Source of the DNA: Branchiostoma belcheri
Taxonomy: Eukaryota > Chordata > Leptocardii > Amphioxiformes > Branchiostomatidae
Assembly: GCF_001625305.1 (NCBI RefSeq)
Contig: NW_017802379.1
Coordinates: 9,091,823-9,155,822 of the forward strand
Direction: 5' to 3'
DNA: 64,000 nucleotides
Positions 1 to 12,279 of this stretch are shown piece after piece. A program made the position numbers and the translations under genes. The notes beneath the pieces are model-generated. The model was not told the origin of the DNA. It did no database searches and was given only the letters and a program-made list of their open reading frames with translations. The first letter of the stretch is position 1, and the number at the start of each line of letters is the position of its first letter.

Positions 1-599
1 AGGTCTCTCAGGGGCTGTTCACCACGGGCAGACTGGCGCGCGTCGACAAATTGAAGCGAAATGTTTCCGCGCCGGTAGGCGGGCTATCAAGTAGCCATGC
101 ACCTGCCGACTGGAAACCGTCCACACCTACACCTTAGGCTGAAACCGCCGGGAAAAAAGACTTAAAACCTATCGTCTAGAACACCTGCAGCGCGCGTACT
201 TTGGGGAGGGGTGGAGGTTACTTACGTCGCCATTCGGACTTTTCGCATTGAACAGAATGCCTTTTGGGATGTGGCGCACTGTCTGCGGTATTAAATACAA
301 CACAGCACGGCGAAATTAAAAACGTAAACATTATGATGTCAGGAGCGCCGGGTCGCAGAGGTAATTACTCGCAAGGCCGGTCTACAGTCTGGCGCATTTT
401 GTTGATACAAGAAAAGAAAATCTGTACCCAACATTTGCACACGGCGTATTCAAAGGGCTTCTGTAATAAGAACCTTATTAAAGTACCCGACAAATACGAA
501 ACCTGATGTCATATTAGTAGCTTTGAAGGGCGTTCTTGATTAATGATAAACTTACGTCCTACGTTTCAAGCGGGCTGGGACAGATCCAACCGCCGACAA
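1..599. other. No gene recognised
   Basis: Moderately GC-rich sequence with short chance frames. No repeat or gene match. Confidence 0.6.
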
Positions 600-995
600 G
601 GATATAAAAATCTCCAAGCAGATCTTTTGGCGGCTGCAAGACAGTATCAAATAGACAAGACAGTTGAAATAGACAAGACAGTATCAAATAGGCAAGACAG
701 TGTCCATATGCCACCCGAAGGCAAAAAAGGCGCCGTAAAAAGGGTAAAGCATAAAAAAGAAAGCCAGATAAAAGCTAGCCTCCACAAGGCTCTGGGAGGC
801 GGCTGGAAAGAGTAGAAATCAGCCAAATAGGGAGATAAATGTTTTCTACCCGCAGACAAACTCCCCCGGCATGTTATCTCCCTATTTGGCCGATTTCTAC
901 TCTTTCCACCCGCCTCCCGAAGCCTGGTATAGGCTAGATAAAAGCGCCTAAAACGCGTCAAAAATTAGCCTAAGCCTACACCCCTGCTTGGAGTC
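600..995. repeat. Dispersed repeat G (cut by family A)
   Basis: AGATCTTTTGGCGGCTGCA, AGACAGTATCAAATAG and CGCCTAAAACGCGTCAAAAA. Related pieces lie at 16850-17065, 18415-18470, 19330-19515, 31140-31600, 37480-37560 and 44310-44510. Confidence 0.65.
776..936. mobile_element. MULE-like MITE family A, 9-bp target duplication
   Basis: Ends TAGCCTCCACAAGGC and GCCTGGTATAGGCTA, flanked by perfect GATAAAAGC at 767-775 and 937-945. Sub-terminal inverted block GGCTGGAAAGAGTAGAAAT. It has been inserted into another dispersed repeat (600-775 and 937-995). Nine-base duplications are typical of Mutator-like elements. Confidence 0.85.
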
Positions 996-1407
996 ATCTT
1001 CGTAACAAGGCAGCTGAATTTTCTACGACACAAGCACGACTGTCCCAAGAATGTCTTGAGTTTGCAATCAATTGTACAACGATCGCACGACAACGCCATC
1101 CTAAAAGCGATACTGGTATATAGCTTCAGCGTTAGTGAAAATTTGCTCCATATATGCAAAAAATATTTATAAGCAAGGGGCGAATCAGAAATGATGGTAG
1201 TGGAGGGGGTGAGAACTTTCCCTCCCCTAACCATTCATTCTGGTTTGTCCCTATAATGTCAAATCTTCCGCATACTAGTAATTAGATAAGAACTTGGACG
1301 CGATTTGAAAACATTCTGTATATGATAGAACGTTATACATTCCATCCAATAGATAAATTCAATTATTTTCTAGAAGGACATAACCCTTACTGTGTACAGC
1401 TTGTCTT

Positions 1408-1829
1408 CACTAGTTGTATGTATTATATCGCATGGACAGTATGATACTAGAAAAGTGGTATTAAAACGTGTGAAATAAAAGCTGAACTATTACGTCTATC
1501 GTACCATTGAGATCTCATAAAAAAGATTCCCTCATTCAAATACCACTTGCCTGAACTAGTTGTATGTATCATATCACGTGGACAGTACGATACCAGAAAA
1601 GTGGTATCAAAACGTGTGAAATAAAAGCTGAACTATTACGTCTATCATACCATTGAGATCTCATAAAAAAAGATTCCCACATTCAAATACCGCTTGCCTG
1701 GACTAGTTGTATGTATCATATCACGTGGACAGTATGATACCAGAAAAGTGGTATCAAAATGTGTGAAATAAAAGCTGAACTATTACGTCTATTGTACCAT
1801 TGAGATCTCATAAAACAGATTCTAGGTTC
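1408..1829. repeat. Tandem repeat, three units of ~146 bp
   Basis: Units start CACTAGTTGTATGTATC-like and hold GAAATAAAAGCTGAACTATT and CCATTGAGATCTCATAAAA. Copies differ by a few bases. No coding potential. Confidence 0.9.
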
Positions 1830-4764
1830 CCATAGGAGCTACTTTAACTTTTTAACACCACAGGGGAGCAGGAAGATGGCTACAAATGCGGGGGGTGCCG
1901 CGAAAGAACACGAGGTTTGACAGGTACGTATTTGCCACGAAAGACTGCTTCTTATATGTGTTAATGGTAATATCCTCCCGCGGGGGACGGTTAACAGCCC
2001 TGTAACCACCCGTGATTTCTGTAATCTCGCGCGCTGAAAGTAATCCAGGTGGCACCGGGCCATTTATCCAGTACACCTGACCACGCCCCCTAACTAGAAC
2101 TTGGCTGTAGTCTCGGAATCTGCACAGCACGAAAACAGACATTTAAGCATACTTTCCGCAATACGTAAAGAAGTATTAAAGGTGAAAAAATATTTCAGTA
2201 GACTTAACGACTTCGTAAATGCCACTGAAAGGCAAATTCCGCCTTTCCGTCACCTTTTAGTGTGCTTAAATACGACGTTAACATATTTCATATCTTTACG
2301 CTTCCTTTACAAATCCGTAAATATACATGCCAGTGGACTAGTCTCTAACAGACTCCTTGTGTTACTGAGAAAAAAATATACAAATTGAGCATAATAAGAG
2401 GACTGATTCTGGATACGCGGGTACGGAAGTATTATTTTGGATGGCTGAGCTGTTTAAATTTGTGTATCTGCTTGTCCGGACTGAGTAGGTTGACTGCACG
2501 TGGGTGGTGGGGAAGATTGACAGGCAGAATGACGGAAGGTTACAGGTCTCTGGTCGGGGGGCAACAGGAATTAGAGGTGGACAGGGGGGAATTCAGGAAG
2601 CAGAATCATCTCCTTCGCGCAAAAATCCTACCGGTGAGCCTAGTTGAGTTGGTCGGCGGGGAACGACTGCAGGCCCGAAGAGGGCCCGCCCAAACCGCGG
2701 TAGATTGGACACCAGGCTGCATTCACCCCAGCTAGGTGACCAAGAAGAAGTCTTCTGGAAGACAGGGCCGTTCCGCTTGTCTGACTCTCACCGGTAACCC
2801 GACATGACAGAGAAATAGACGCACGACGCCGTGACAAATGTGACCGTTAACCGTGACAGGTGAAACACAACAGTTGAAAAGTCACATTAGCCCAGCGAGG
2901 GGTTTTAAAATCATGTCGAGGAAGCAGACCTTTGACTTCTACACACGCCAAGCATGAAAGCATATAGCTCACACATACACTATGTGTAGGGCGATGCGCT
3001 AAGTGACCAGACACACGCAAACCCGCGGTCGTATTAAACATTTACACCTTTTGTATTGTGTGCAGCCCCGGCGTCACGACTGCGTTACTGGCGCGGCATG
3101 ACGCATCCAAGAAGGACAGGTGCTTTCCGAACTCTTAACAAGTGGCACGGAAGGAAGAAAACATCGCTAAGATGGCTCCCCAGGGTCCTGTTAAACCCTT
3201 TCTCTGAAGTGTGAAGAAAACCATACGCCCGGCGTGACAGTCTTTGAAGAAAGCGGCCAGGCCGATAATTACCAACGTGGCCTTTTGAATTTTGGAAACC
3301 GTTGGCTCCCTGGGGACGAGATGTAGCTCGTTCCCAGTAGACCAAACGCCATGAGTTATACTTATTGCCGTGTCCTCTCCAAGGCAGGTCCCTCGGGTTG
3401 AAGGATTTGTAGCGAACAAGCAGCACACTAAATCCTGTTTAGTATGATGATCAGAAAAAGAGGTTTAACACAACAAGTTAGAATTTAGAGCCAGCATTTG
3501 GACTAGAGCATTCACCTGTTATATATTGCTTCTTTATTGTATTTTTTATTGCGTCTTTTTCATGCTACTTGCAACAAGGCCCATATATATTGTAATTTCT
3601 TGCAATTAGCCCTAAGAAGGCCTGAATGTATTGTGGTGATATTATGTATGTAGATATGAATTATGCTTAACCTTCTATATTGATTGCCTATTCTGTGTAG
3701 TTTTATACTTGTTGTCATTGACTATGTAAATTTTGATGCTGTAGATGTATTTTTTTGTTTGGGGGAGGGCAACTTGTAAAGGTGCATACGCACCCTTTTC
3801 CCCTCCCTTTCACTTTGTGAAAAATCAAAATAAACAGATATGTAGGTAGGCCTCTATTCACATCTGATCAATTCACTTCTCAAGTTCTTCCACTGGTATG
3901 TCGTGCAGGTTGTTTCCAGTTCATCAAAAAGTTTTCATATACTTTGAGGAGAAAGTTGATCCAAAGTCACACTTTTCCGGAAATGCTCTGGGTTGAACCG
4001 CGCCCTTGATCCGACCCAGCTCGCCCTGTGTGACCTTAGTCTACTCCGTGGGCCTTCTCCGTTTCGCCGTGAGTTCGATCCGTTCCCCAGTCTGCGCAAA
4101 CAAATTTGTTCCCCTTTAATAAGCAATGATTTCACTCTCCACTTGTACGAATCGCTGCTTTACTTGATAGCAAACGAGCGCCTCTGTGAAAGAAAAACAG
4201 AAACAAGTTTCTGTGGCGTAATGGTGACGTCTAAGGGGCACCCTTCGTGTTCCTAGCTTCCGACCTTTCCAGAGCGTTGGGCCGCTTCAAACAGTGCTGT
4301 GTGCGGAGGGGGAGTAATTGGTGTGACTCCTAACACACGGAGGGGGCACACACACACGCCCGGGGTCGGCATTAAAAACTTTCGGTCAATCGGCTTCAAC
4401 AAACATCCCCGTCAGTACGGTATCGGGTGGGTGAGCGATTTGGCAGGCTCGTAGCGATACGGACCCTACGGCGAAAAATATCGACTTCACTTGGTCGACT
4501 TCGCCAGTCAATACTCTCTCTCAACAAGCTACTAGCATAGTGGGGTTTGGGAAAGTTGAAGAGGAGAGTTCTTTTAAAGAAGAATAGGGGAGGAGACATT
4601 CAGATATATGATGACAGCCCCCCTCAACTTTCTCCTACCACTTGCTACATAATGTTATCCAACACCACACAATGCCGTGTCTACTATGAAAGATGTTCAA
4701 TATCAGCACACCAGCATTTCATCTCAAAACTTCACTTCAACTCTGTTTCTAACATGCAAGTACG
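1830..4764. other. Intergenic, no gene recognised
   Basis: Apart from the family F copy (2412-2560) and a repeat piece at 2630-2790 related to 39380-39500, nothing is recognised. The frames at 2101-2388 and 3085-3428 have no family match and no splice support. Confidence 0.55.
2412..2560 (+). repeat. MITE family F copy
   Basis: GGTACGGAAGTATTATTTTG through GTTGACTGCACGTGGGTGG. Same family as the tandem triplet at 4765-5190. Confidence 0.75.
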
Positions 4765-5190
4765 CAAAAGTATTGTTTTGGGTGGCTGAATCGTATAGGT
4801 TTGTGTGTATGTTTGTCTGGGCAGAGTAGGTTGATGACACGTGGGTAGAGGAAGATTGACAGGTACGATGACCGGAGGCCAGATGGGCAGACACAGGAGA
4901 TAGGGCGAGTCGACCGAGAAAAAAAAGTATTATTTTGGGTGGCCGAACCGTAGGTTTGTGTGTATGTTTGTCTGGGCAGAGTAGGTTGATAGCACGTGGG
5001 TGGGGGGAGATTGACAGGCAGGATGACCGGAGGCCAGATGGGCAGACACAGGAGATAGGGCGAGTCGACCGAGAGAAAAAAAAGTATTGTTTTGGGTGGC
5101 TGAACCGTAGGTTTGTGTGTATGTTTGTCTGGACGGAGTAGGTTGATGGCACGTGGGTGGGGGAAGATTGACAGGTAGGATGGCATGTCA
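4765..5190. repeat. Tandem triplet of MITE family F
   Basis: Three units of about 157-160 bases with AGTATT(A/G)TTTTGGGTGGC, GTATGTTTGTCTGG and GGTTGATGGCACGTGGGTGG. Single copies of the family are at 2412-2560, 6033-6062, 10893-10998, 60645-60760 and 63836-63938. Confidence 0.88.
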
Positions 5191-5526
5191 CAGCACTGGG
5201 GCCTGCTAGTCACTCTCTCAACCAACAACCATAACCACCATGCCACATAAAGTCAAACGTCACTCACCTTAAACAATGGTTAAACCCATCAAACTAACAG
5301 CTCGTTAATCATTTCTATAAACGTTTCTGCTGAAACGTCAAAAATATGCCGTCCGCGGACAGGTCTGTACCGTACACTACACAACTCCGCATAGCGCTGT
5401 CACTCACAGGGAGGGTGAAGAGGGTGTGAGGCCGATGCTACATCCGACTGGTCAGTTTTGGTATATTCAGACCTGTAGGGTCTGGGGAGCATTTCAACCA
5501 CTCATAGGCATGTCCACAGTTTGACA

Positions 5527-5870
5527 CGTGTGGCGTAATGCTTGACCGAGACCATGGGGTCCTGGGTTCGAATCCACCAACATGCCCCGACGTTGTATCC
5601 TTGGGAAAGGCACTTCACGCGACTTTCCTCACTTCACTCAAGTTAAAACGAGTACCTAGCTACAGTTTGGGACGTCCCTCGAATAGGACGTCTTAAAATG
5701 CAGGTCCCATGCACTGTATGCGGAGAGCCACACCCTATGCACGTTAAAGAACCCATCACACCTTTCGGAAAAGAGTAGGGGCATGTCCCGGTGTGCGATG
5801 GTCCAAATTCTACTGTCCAGAGTTGGTGATTCACTGAAAATCACCTGGACGGAGTCCTTGCGAAACCTAG
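5527..5870 (+). mobile_element. tRNA-derived SINE
   Basis: The head resembles a tRNA gene with box A-like TGTGGCGTAATGCTTGACCG and box B GGGTTCGAATCC. The body is CTTGGGAAAGGCACTTCACG, CGAATAGGACGTC and GAACCCATCACACCTTTCGG. The cloverleaf is not intact, so it is not a functional tRNA. Confidence 0.75.
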
Positions 5871-6289
5871 TATGGTAGTAGCGCCAAAGTTCGCCCTTGA
5901 TAATGCTAGTACTAGTTGGGTAGTCTTGGCTGTATCTTCAGCCAAAACGAATAAAAAAGACAGTTTTCCTAGATGCATTCAAATTGTTTCTCCGTAAAAT
6001 TACTCCCACACCTGTATCTCTTTTACTTCCGGGTACGGAAGTATTGTTTTGGGTGGCTTACAGGGAAGTTTGTATGTTTCCAGTCCCAATGGTGACGGTT
6101 GCTTGGAGGATGAGAGGTGTTACACATACAATCCCCTTCACAATTCCATTACATCCACGACAACCCAAAACACTTCCCAGAAGTTTGAAATATCCGATTT
6201 CTTGTCCGAGAAATCGCATGCTGGTTTCTGATGCAAAATATGACGCTATCATTAGAGCACAGCGTCCTCTGATAAAGTTTTGTATTTCT

Positions 6290-8070
6290 TCTCGCACTTC
6301 CTGGCGTGCTGTTCTTATCTTTTGGTGATCTCTCAAAACCCTGTTGCAGAGTTTTCGGGAACTACTAGGATAGATATCTTTGTCCGCAGTTCCTTTCATC
6401 AGTACAGTGCTTCGTTACTTAGGCGCGAGTCATTAGTACATCCTCACTTTGCAATTTTGGTGTTTCTTGTCGCACTTCTTGGCACGCTTCTCTTTCTTAT
6501 CTTTTGGTCATCTCTTAAACTTTGTTGCAGAGAGTTTGAGGAACTAGGATGAATATCTTTGTCCGCAGTTCCTTTCATCAGTACAGTACTTCGTTACTTA
6601 GGCGCGAGTCACCCTCACTTTGCAATTTTGGTATTCCCTGCTAAATTTGCGTGTTTCTTGTCGCACTTCTTGGCACGCTCCTCTTTCTTATCTGTTGGTC
6701 ATCTCTTAACTTTCTTGCAGAGAGTTTTAGGAACTGGGATAAATATCTTTGTCCGCAGTAGTTTCTTTCATCAGTACAGTGCTTCGTTACTTAGGCACGA
6801 GTCATCCTCACTTTGCAATTTTGGTGTTTCTTGTCGCACTTCTTGGCACGCTCCTCTTTCTTATCTTTTGATCATCTCTTAACTTTGTTGCAGAGAGTTT
6901 TAGAAACTAGGATGAATATCTTTGTCCAAACAGTTCCTTTCATCAGTACAGTGCTTCGTTACTTAGGCGCGAGTCATCCTCACTTTGCAATTTTGGTGTT
7001 TCTTGTCGCACTTCTTGGCACGCTTCTTTTTCTTATCTTTTGGCCATCTCTTAACTTTGTTGCAGAGAGTTTTTAGGAACTAGGATGAATATCTTTGTCC
7101 GCAGTTGTTCCTTTCATCAATGCAGTGCTTCGTTACTTAGGCGCGAGGCATCCTCACTTTGCAATTTTGGTGTTTCTTGACGCACTTCTTGGCACGCTCT
7201 CCTCTTTCCTATCTTTTGGTCATCTCTTAAACTTTGTTGCAGAGAGTTTTAGTTTAGGAACTAGGATAAATATCTTTGTCCGCAGTTCCTTTCATCAATG
7301 CAGTGCTTCGTTACTTAGGCGCGAGTCACCCTCACTTTGCAATTTTGGTGTTTCTTGTCGCACTTCTTGGCACGCTTCTCTTTCTTATCTTTTGGTCATC
7401 TCTTAAACTTTGTTGCAGAGAGTTTGAGGAACTAGGATAAATATCTTTTCTCCGCAGTTGTTCCTTTCATCAGTACAGTGCTTCGTTACCTAGGCGCGAG
7501 TCATCCTCACTTTGCAATTTTGGTGTTCCCTGTTAAATTTGCGTGTTTCTTGTCGCACTTCTTGGCACGCTCCTCTTTCTTATCTTTTGCTCATCTCTTA
7601 AACTTTGTTGCAGAGAGTTTGAGGAACTAGGATAAATATCTTTGTCCGCAGTTGTTCCTTTCATCAGTACAGTGCTTCGTTATTTAGGCGCGAGTCATCC
7701 TCACTTTGCAATTTTGGTGTTCCCTGTCGCACTTCTTGGCACGCTCCTCTTTCTTATCCTTTTAGTCATCTCTTAACTTTGTTGCAGAGAGTTTGAGGAA
7801 CTAGGATGAATATCTTTGTCCGCAGTTGTTCCTTTCATCAGTACAGTGCTTCGTTACTTAGGCGCGAGTCATCCTCACTTTGCAATTTTGGTGTTCCCTG
7901 TCGCACTTCTTGGCACGCTCCTCTTTCTTATCCTTTTAGTCATCTCTTAACTTTGTTGCAGAGAGTTTGAGGAACTAGGATGAATATCTTTGTCCGCAGT
8001 TGTTCCTTTCATCAGTACAGTGCTTCGTTACTTAGGCGCGAGTCATCCTCACTTTGCAATTTCTCACTCC
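6290..8070. repeat. Satellite array, ~10 units of 169-198 bp
   Basis: The landmark AATATCTTTGTC(C)GCAG recurs at about 6371, 6550, 6738, 6912, 7087, 7267, 7436, 7634, 7808 and 7981. Units contain CTTCGTTACTTAGGCGCGAG and CACTTCTTGGCACGCT. Two units carry an extra TTCCCTG(C/T)TAAATTTGCG insert. Short frames in it are by-products. Confidence 0.95.
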
Positions 8071-8744
8071 CAAACGCCGAGATTGTAATTTTCGGCACTT
8101 CCTTAGTTTTCCTTATCGTTCCCTGCCGGGCCGTGCGTCACGTGTCGGCAGTTGTCAGAGTTTTTCCAGGTGAGCCAAACCATCAATCCTGACCGTCCGG
8201 CGGCGTGGTCTGCCAATTTCCAATTTCAATTTTCCACTCAGAATTCCAGATGACACGCTCGGTGGATCGCACATGCCCCCGTTAACCACCTTAACGACAC
8301 TTAAATACACCGAGCGGTTATGGAAATATCGATCCAAGCGGCTTCGCTTTCACATTTTTTCCTAAAAATCAATTTGGAAAGAAGCGAGAGACTGTGTCAG
8401 GCACGTGCTATCTTTTACTCTTCATAGATCATCTCTTAAGGTAGGAGGACAGGAGACGGGGTGACTTTGACGGCTGGCACGCGGAGAGTTAAGCTAACAC
8501 ATCCGAGGCGATCGAACTCAGTTAAGGGCGAGAGATGGTATCACGACAAGCACGCGCGTCGCCTGCCAAGTGGACGTTACCGGAGTGGGTTGTTTATGAC
8601 CTGCTAATGGAAATGCAATTTGGGATATGATAGGGGGCGCTGCAAGTCAATGTGGAGAACTCACGGGTCACTCGCTTAGGGAAGTTTCTGTTGTCGACGC
8701 GTCAGAAATCTTATCATTTACACGTCCTAAAAACCGATTTGGTG
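8071..8744. other. Intergenic, nothing recognised
   Basis: Mixed composition with no repeat or gene seen between the satellite and the SINE. Confidence 0.55.
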
Positions 8745-9095
8745 GCATCGTGTGGCATCGTGTGGTGTAATGGTAGGGCATTTGACCCAGAACCCATAGG
8801 TTCTGGGTTCAATCCACCTACACAACTTTCCTCGCTTCACTCAGGTGAAAATTGGTTAATAGCTTCGGTTAGGGACGTCCCTTGGATAGGACGTTAAATG
8901 GAGGTCCCGTGTTTGGGAGAGCCACACCCCACGCACGTTAAAGAACCCACACACTTATCGAAAAGAGTAGGGGACCTTCCCGGTGTGAGTGGTTCAAACC
9001 TTACAGTCCGGTCTCAGGTTTGAAAGAAGAGTTGATAGTCACCCGTTATGTCAATCCTTCAACAAATGTGGTAAATCTTCATAAATAAATAAATA
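8745..9095 (+). mobile_element. tRNA-derived SINE, second copy
   Basis: TGTGGTGTAATGGTAGGGCA, box B GGTTCTGGGTTCAATCC, and the same body (GGATAGGACGTTAAATGG, GTTAAAGAACCCACACAC). It ends in an AATAAATAAATA tail. Confidence 0.78.
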
Positions 9096-9991
9096 GGAAA
9101 AGAAAAGTTGTATAGCTGCATCTACCACTGTCTAGTCTGACTAAACCACGATTTTAGTTAGCGGCCTTTTAATATCTTGTTATCCTATATAACAGCAAGA
9201 GATTACGTTCCATAGGCTAGGGTCTAGGGTCAGAAAATCGCTGCATGGGCATTTTTCTACGTAACACTAGCGTTATATAGCCCCTTCACATGATGCGAAA
9301 GGAACCAAACAAGCACAATCATATAGTACAATGTGTACAACAGTATATATAATTGCCGAATAGATAGATTGCTTTTTGACAACCCGAACCCAAGACTAGA
9401 TTTCTCCCAACAAGAGGTATATACAACGAGCTGCCCCCATGTACTGACAGACCACCGTATTGGATGATTTGTCTCACCGTGTACACGCAAATTTGACGCT
9501 GTACTACAGAGGACATGTGTGCCCTAGCGGAGTACAGATGAAGCGCAGGCAAAATTCCATGCTCAGACAAAAGGCATATGTATGCATAATTGTACGACAA
9601 ACTAGTGAGGTCTGAGAAGTGTAAGGACGAAGCAGGGAGGGAGAAAGAGTGAAAAAAAATGCCGGAGTCAAAAAGGACGATAACAACATGCTATAGAATA
9701 GGTAGAAGGAGAATTGGAATACACGTAGTTGCATAAAATACAAAAAATTGTCTGAACTAACCCCCACCCCCTCTCAGTCTCCCTGAAAAAAAAAACACAG
9801 AAGAATCATACTAACCTTTTTCACACATTCGGACATGTAGTATAGTAGGGTTCTGCCGGGTCATCCGCTGTACAGGTTGGTTGCGAAATTTGCCCCTATA
9901 ATGAGAGAGGACAATTATTTCCAGTCACACGCATCATCTGTAAACAGGCTTTGCACTGTTTTATGGTAGTACGGACCAAACCAAAATAGTA

Positions 9992-10387
9992 TTGACTACA
10001 CGATAGTAATGACTACACGATGGTAGTGACTAGTGACTACACGATAGTAATGACTACACGATGGTAGTGACTAGTGACTACACGATAGTAATGACTACAC
10101 GATAGTAGTGACTAGTGACTACACGATAGTAATGACTACACGATAGTAGTGACTAGTGACTACACGATAGTAGTGACTACACGATAGTAGTGACTAGTGA
10201 CTACACGATAGTAATGACTACACGATAGTAGTGACTAGTGACTACACGATAGTAATGACTACACGATAGTAGTGACTAGTGACTACACGATAGTAGTGAC
10301 TACACGATAGTAGTGACCACATGATAGTAGAGACTACACGATATTGGATAGTAGTGACTACACGATAGTAGTGACTACACGATAGTA
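9992..10387. repeat. Short-period tandem array (GTGACTACACGATAGTA)
   Basis: Roughly 17-base units alternate with GTGACTA spacers to make a higher-order pattern of about 55 bases. Single-base changes (ATGG, GTAA) mark sub-classes. Confidence 0.92.
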
Positions 10388-10768
10388 GTTGACCCTTAGA
10401 TAAGGGAACACAAAACGATAGTCAACCCAAACGACTCTACCTGGTTAGACAAGAACACCAAACCGTAAACAGGCTTTTCACGTGCGCCATGTTGGATTAC
10501 AGTGTATGTCTGTTAAACGCGCCAAGATGCCACTACTTAATCAGTTTACCCACCAACACCTGGTCGCCAAGATTCATATGATAATTATTATAATTGAACG
10601 TCAATAAAAAGCCACAAATCAATGTGTAAGACTTTAGGACTATTGTCATTGAAAATGTGAATAAATAGGACGTCAAAACTTTATTGTGTGGCCTAGACAT
10701 TTGCAACATGTATTGTTGGAATAAAGTTGGATAATGCTAAATGCCAAAATGTCAAGTGGTTGAAGAAA

Positions 10769-10805
10769 TGTGTGTGTGTGTATGTGTGTGTGCGTGTGTG
10801 TGTGC

Positions 10806-10840
<35 letters not shown>

Positions 10841-10852
10841 GGTGTGTGTGTC
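10769..10852. repeat. (TG)n microsatellite
   Basis: About 84 bases of TG with scattered TGCG and TATG interruptions. Confidence 0.95.
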
Positions 10853-10892
10853 GACGTTTTGAGATTCTAAGGCCTTAAAATATCCTGTCATT

Positions 10893-10998
10893 TTGCCTGT
10901 CATTCACCCAGCCATGTGCTGTCGACCTACTCTGTCCGGACAAACAGAGACACAAACCCACAGTTCAGCCACCCAAAACAATACTTCTGTACCTACAA
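10893..10998 (-). repeat. MITE family F copy
   Basis: Inverse orientation: CCATGTGCTGTCGACCTACT to CCACCCAAAACAATACTTCT. Confidence 0.75.
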
Positions 10999-11507
10999 TT
11001 AACAACACACTAGACATATATAATGTATATGCTTGTGCCCACACTTGAAAGTAAGTTAGATATGAGACAATGGCGTATTGAATAGACACTGAATGGGCGT
11101 GAAAATGAAAAAAGAAAAAGCAATGTGAGAATCAAGTATGGACTATGCCATCGTCCATTCTCAGGAAGGGGGTAGAAGGACATGTTTGCATCCTGCCCCC
11201 CTCCCCCTCCCCCTTCCCTTGAATCTTTCAGAAGGTAAGACATAATGGTTGTACAATGCGTTGTCCTTGCAAGGACATACATGTACTCTCGACCCCACTC
11301 CTTCAACATTCTTCCCAGCCGCGTTGTTTCTATACTAGAACATATGGCGATAAGGACATGATAGGCAGAAGGAAAGTCTTATACAGAAACTGTTTTGACA
11401 AGGTAGTCAGAAATTTCAGCTTTGTGTAAACATTTTGGTGTGCTTCTGGAAGTTCACCTTATCAAGATCACAACTTAGTAAGTTGGGATTACACTGTCAT
11501 TGTATAC

Positions 11508-11703
11508 TAGCCTCCATAGCATGCCCAAAACTGGGGGTTTTGGGGGGTCTTCATGGTCTTTGGGAGTTTTATGAGCTATTTTCTGATTGTATATAGACAA
11601 CATAGCCGGCCTGGTTGAATTACCCCGTTTTTAGAACTGGGCTAATCAGAAAACAGCCGAAGACCACCAAACCCCCAGTTCTATAAGCCTGCTACAGAGG
11701 CTA
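11508..11703. mobile_element. MULE-like MITE family B copy (inverted)
   Basis: TAGCCTCCATAGCATGCC to CTGCTACAGAGGCTA, in the opposite orientation to 30495-30693. No exact duplication is seen at the edges. Confidence 0.82.
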
Positions 11704-12279
11704 TACATTGTAAGAGTACTATTCTAGGGGCCGCCGCAAGGCCTGAATGGATTGTAAAAATATTTGGTATGTGGGTAGGTCTTGGGAAGACAAAGGTCAA
11801 GGTCAAATGCAGGCAACCTGGGCCCTGTCCTTAGTACTGAATCAGCATCGGTTACAAAAAAGCTTTCACGGAAACATTTTAGAAGAGCAAATAACTTAAG
11901 AATAGATTGAGAATTTATATCATATTAATTACTATCATGACGAATTTTCATGGATATTTGGTTTTCTAAAATGTTGATAACATCGTACTTTTCAGCAAAC
12001 AAGAAAAATGCTCACATTGGATTTCATGTGCCAGATGCTAGGTTCTTCAAAGAAAAAAATTGTTCGAAGAAAATACTTCGAAGAAAATTTTTCGAAGAAA
12101 AAAACTCAACGGCAACACTACATATTGACGATACGGCGGTCGGTACCGACTTCCGACGAACTTTGACCCAATGCTGACGTCACACGTACTGAAAAATGAC
12201 GTGTCTACAGATAGCTGATGAAGACCGAGACATTCCGGTGAGTAAAATTCCTTGTTGATTGAGTTGAAGAACATTCCAA

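Larger units (their letters stand above)
9096..11507. other. Intergenic with simple repeats
   Basis: Besides the arrays at 9992-10387 and 10769-10852 and the family F copy, no gene is recognised. Frames at 9257-9767 lack similarity to anything I know. Confidence 0.5.

Noticed and set aside
6280..8192. Chain of 70-107 codon frames with similar peptides (SLLRRESSSLCNFG...)
   Set aside because: They are the same frame of a DNA satellite with variable unit length; frames shift between units and have no starts, splice sites or domain.
9992..10387. CRISPR-like direct repeats
   Set aside because: Units are contiguous with no unique spacers, and the genome is animal; this is an ordinary tandem array.
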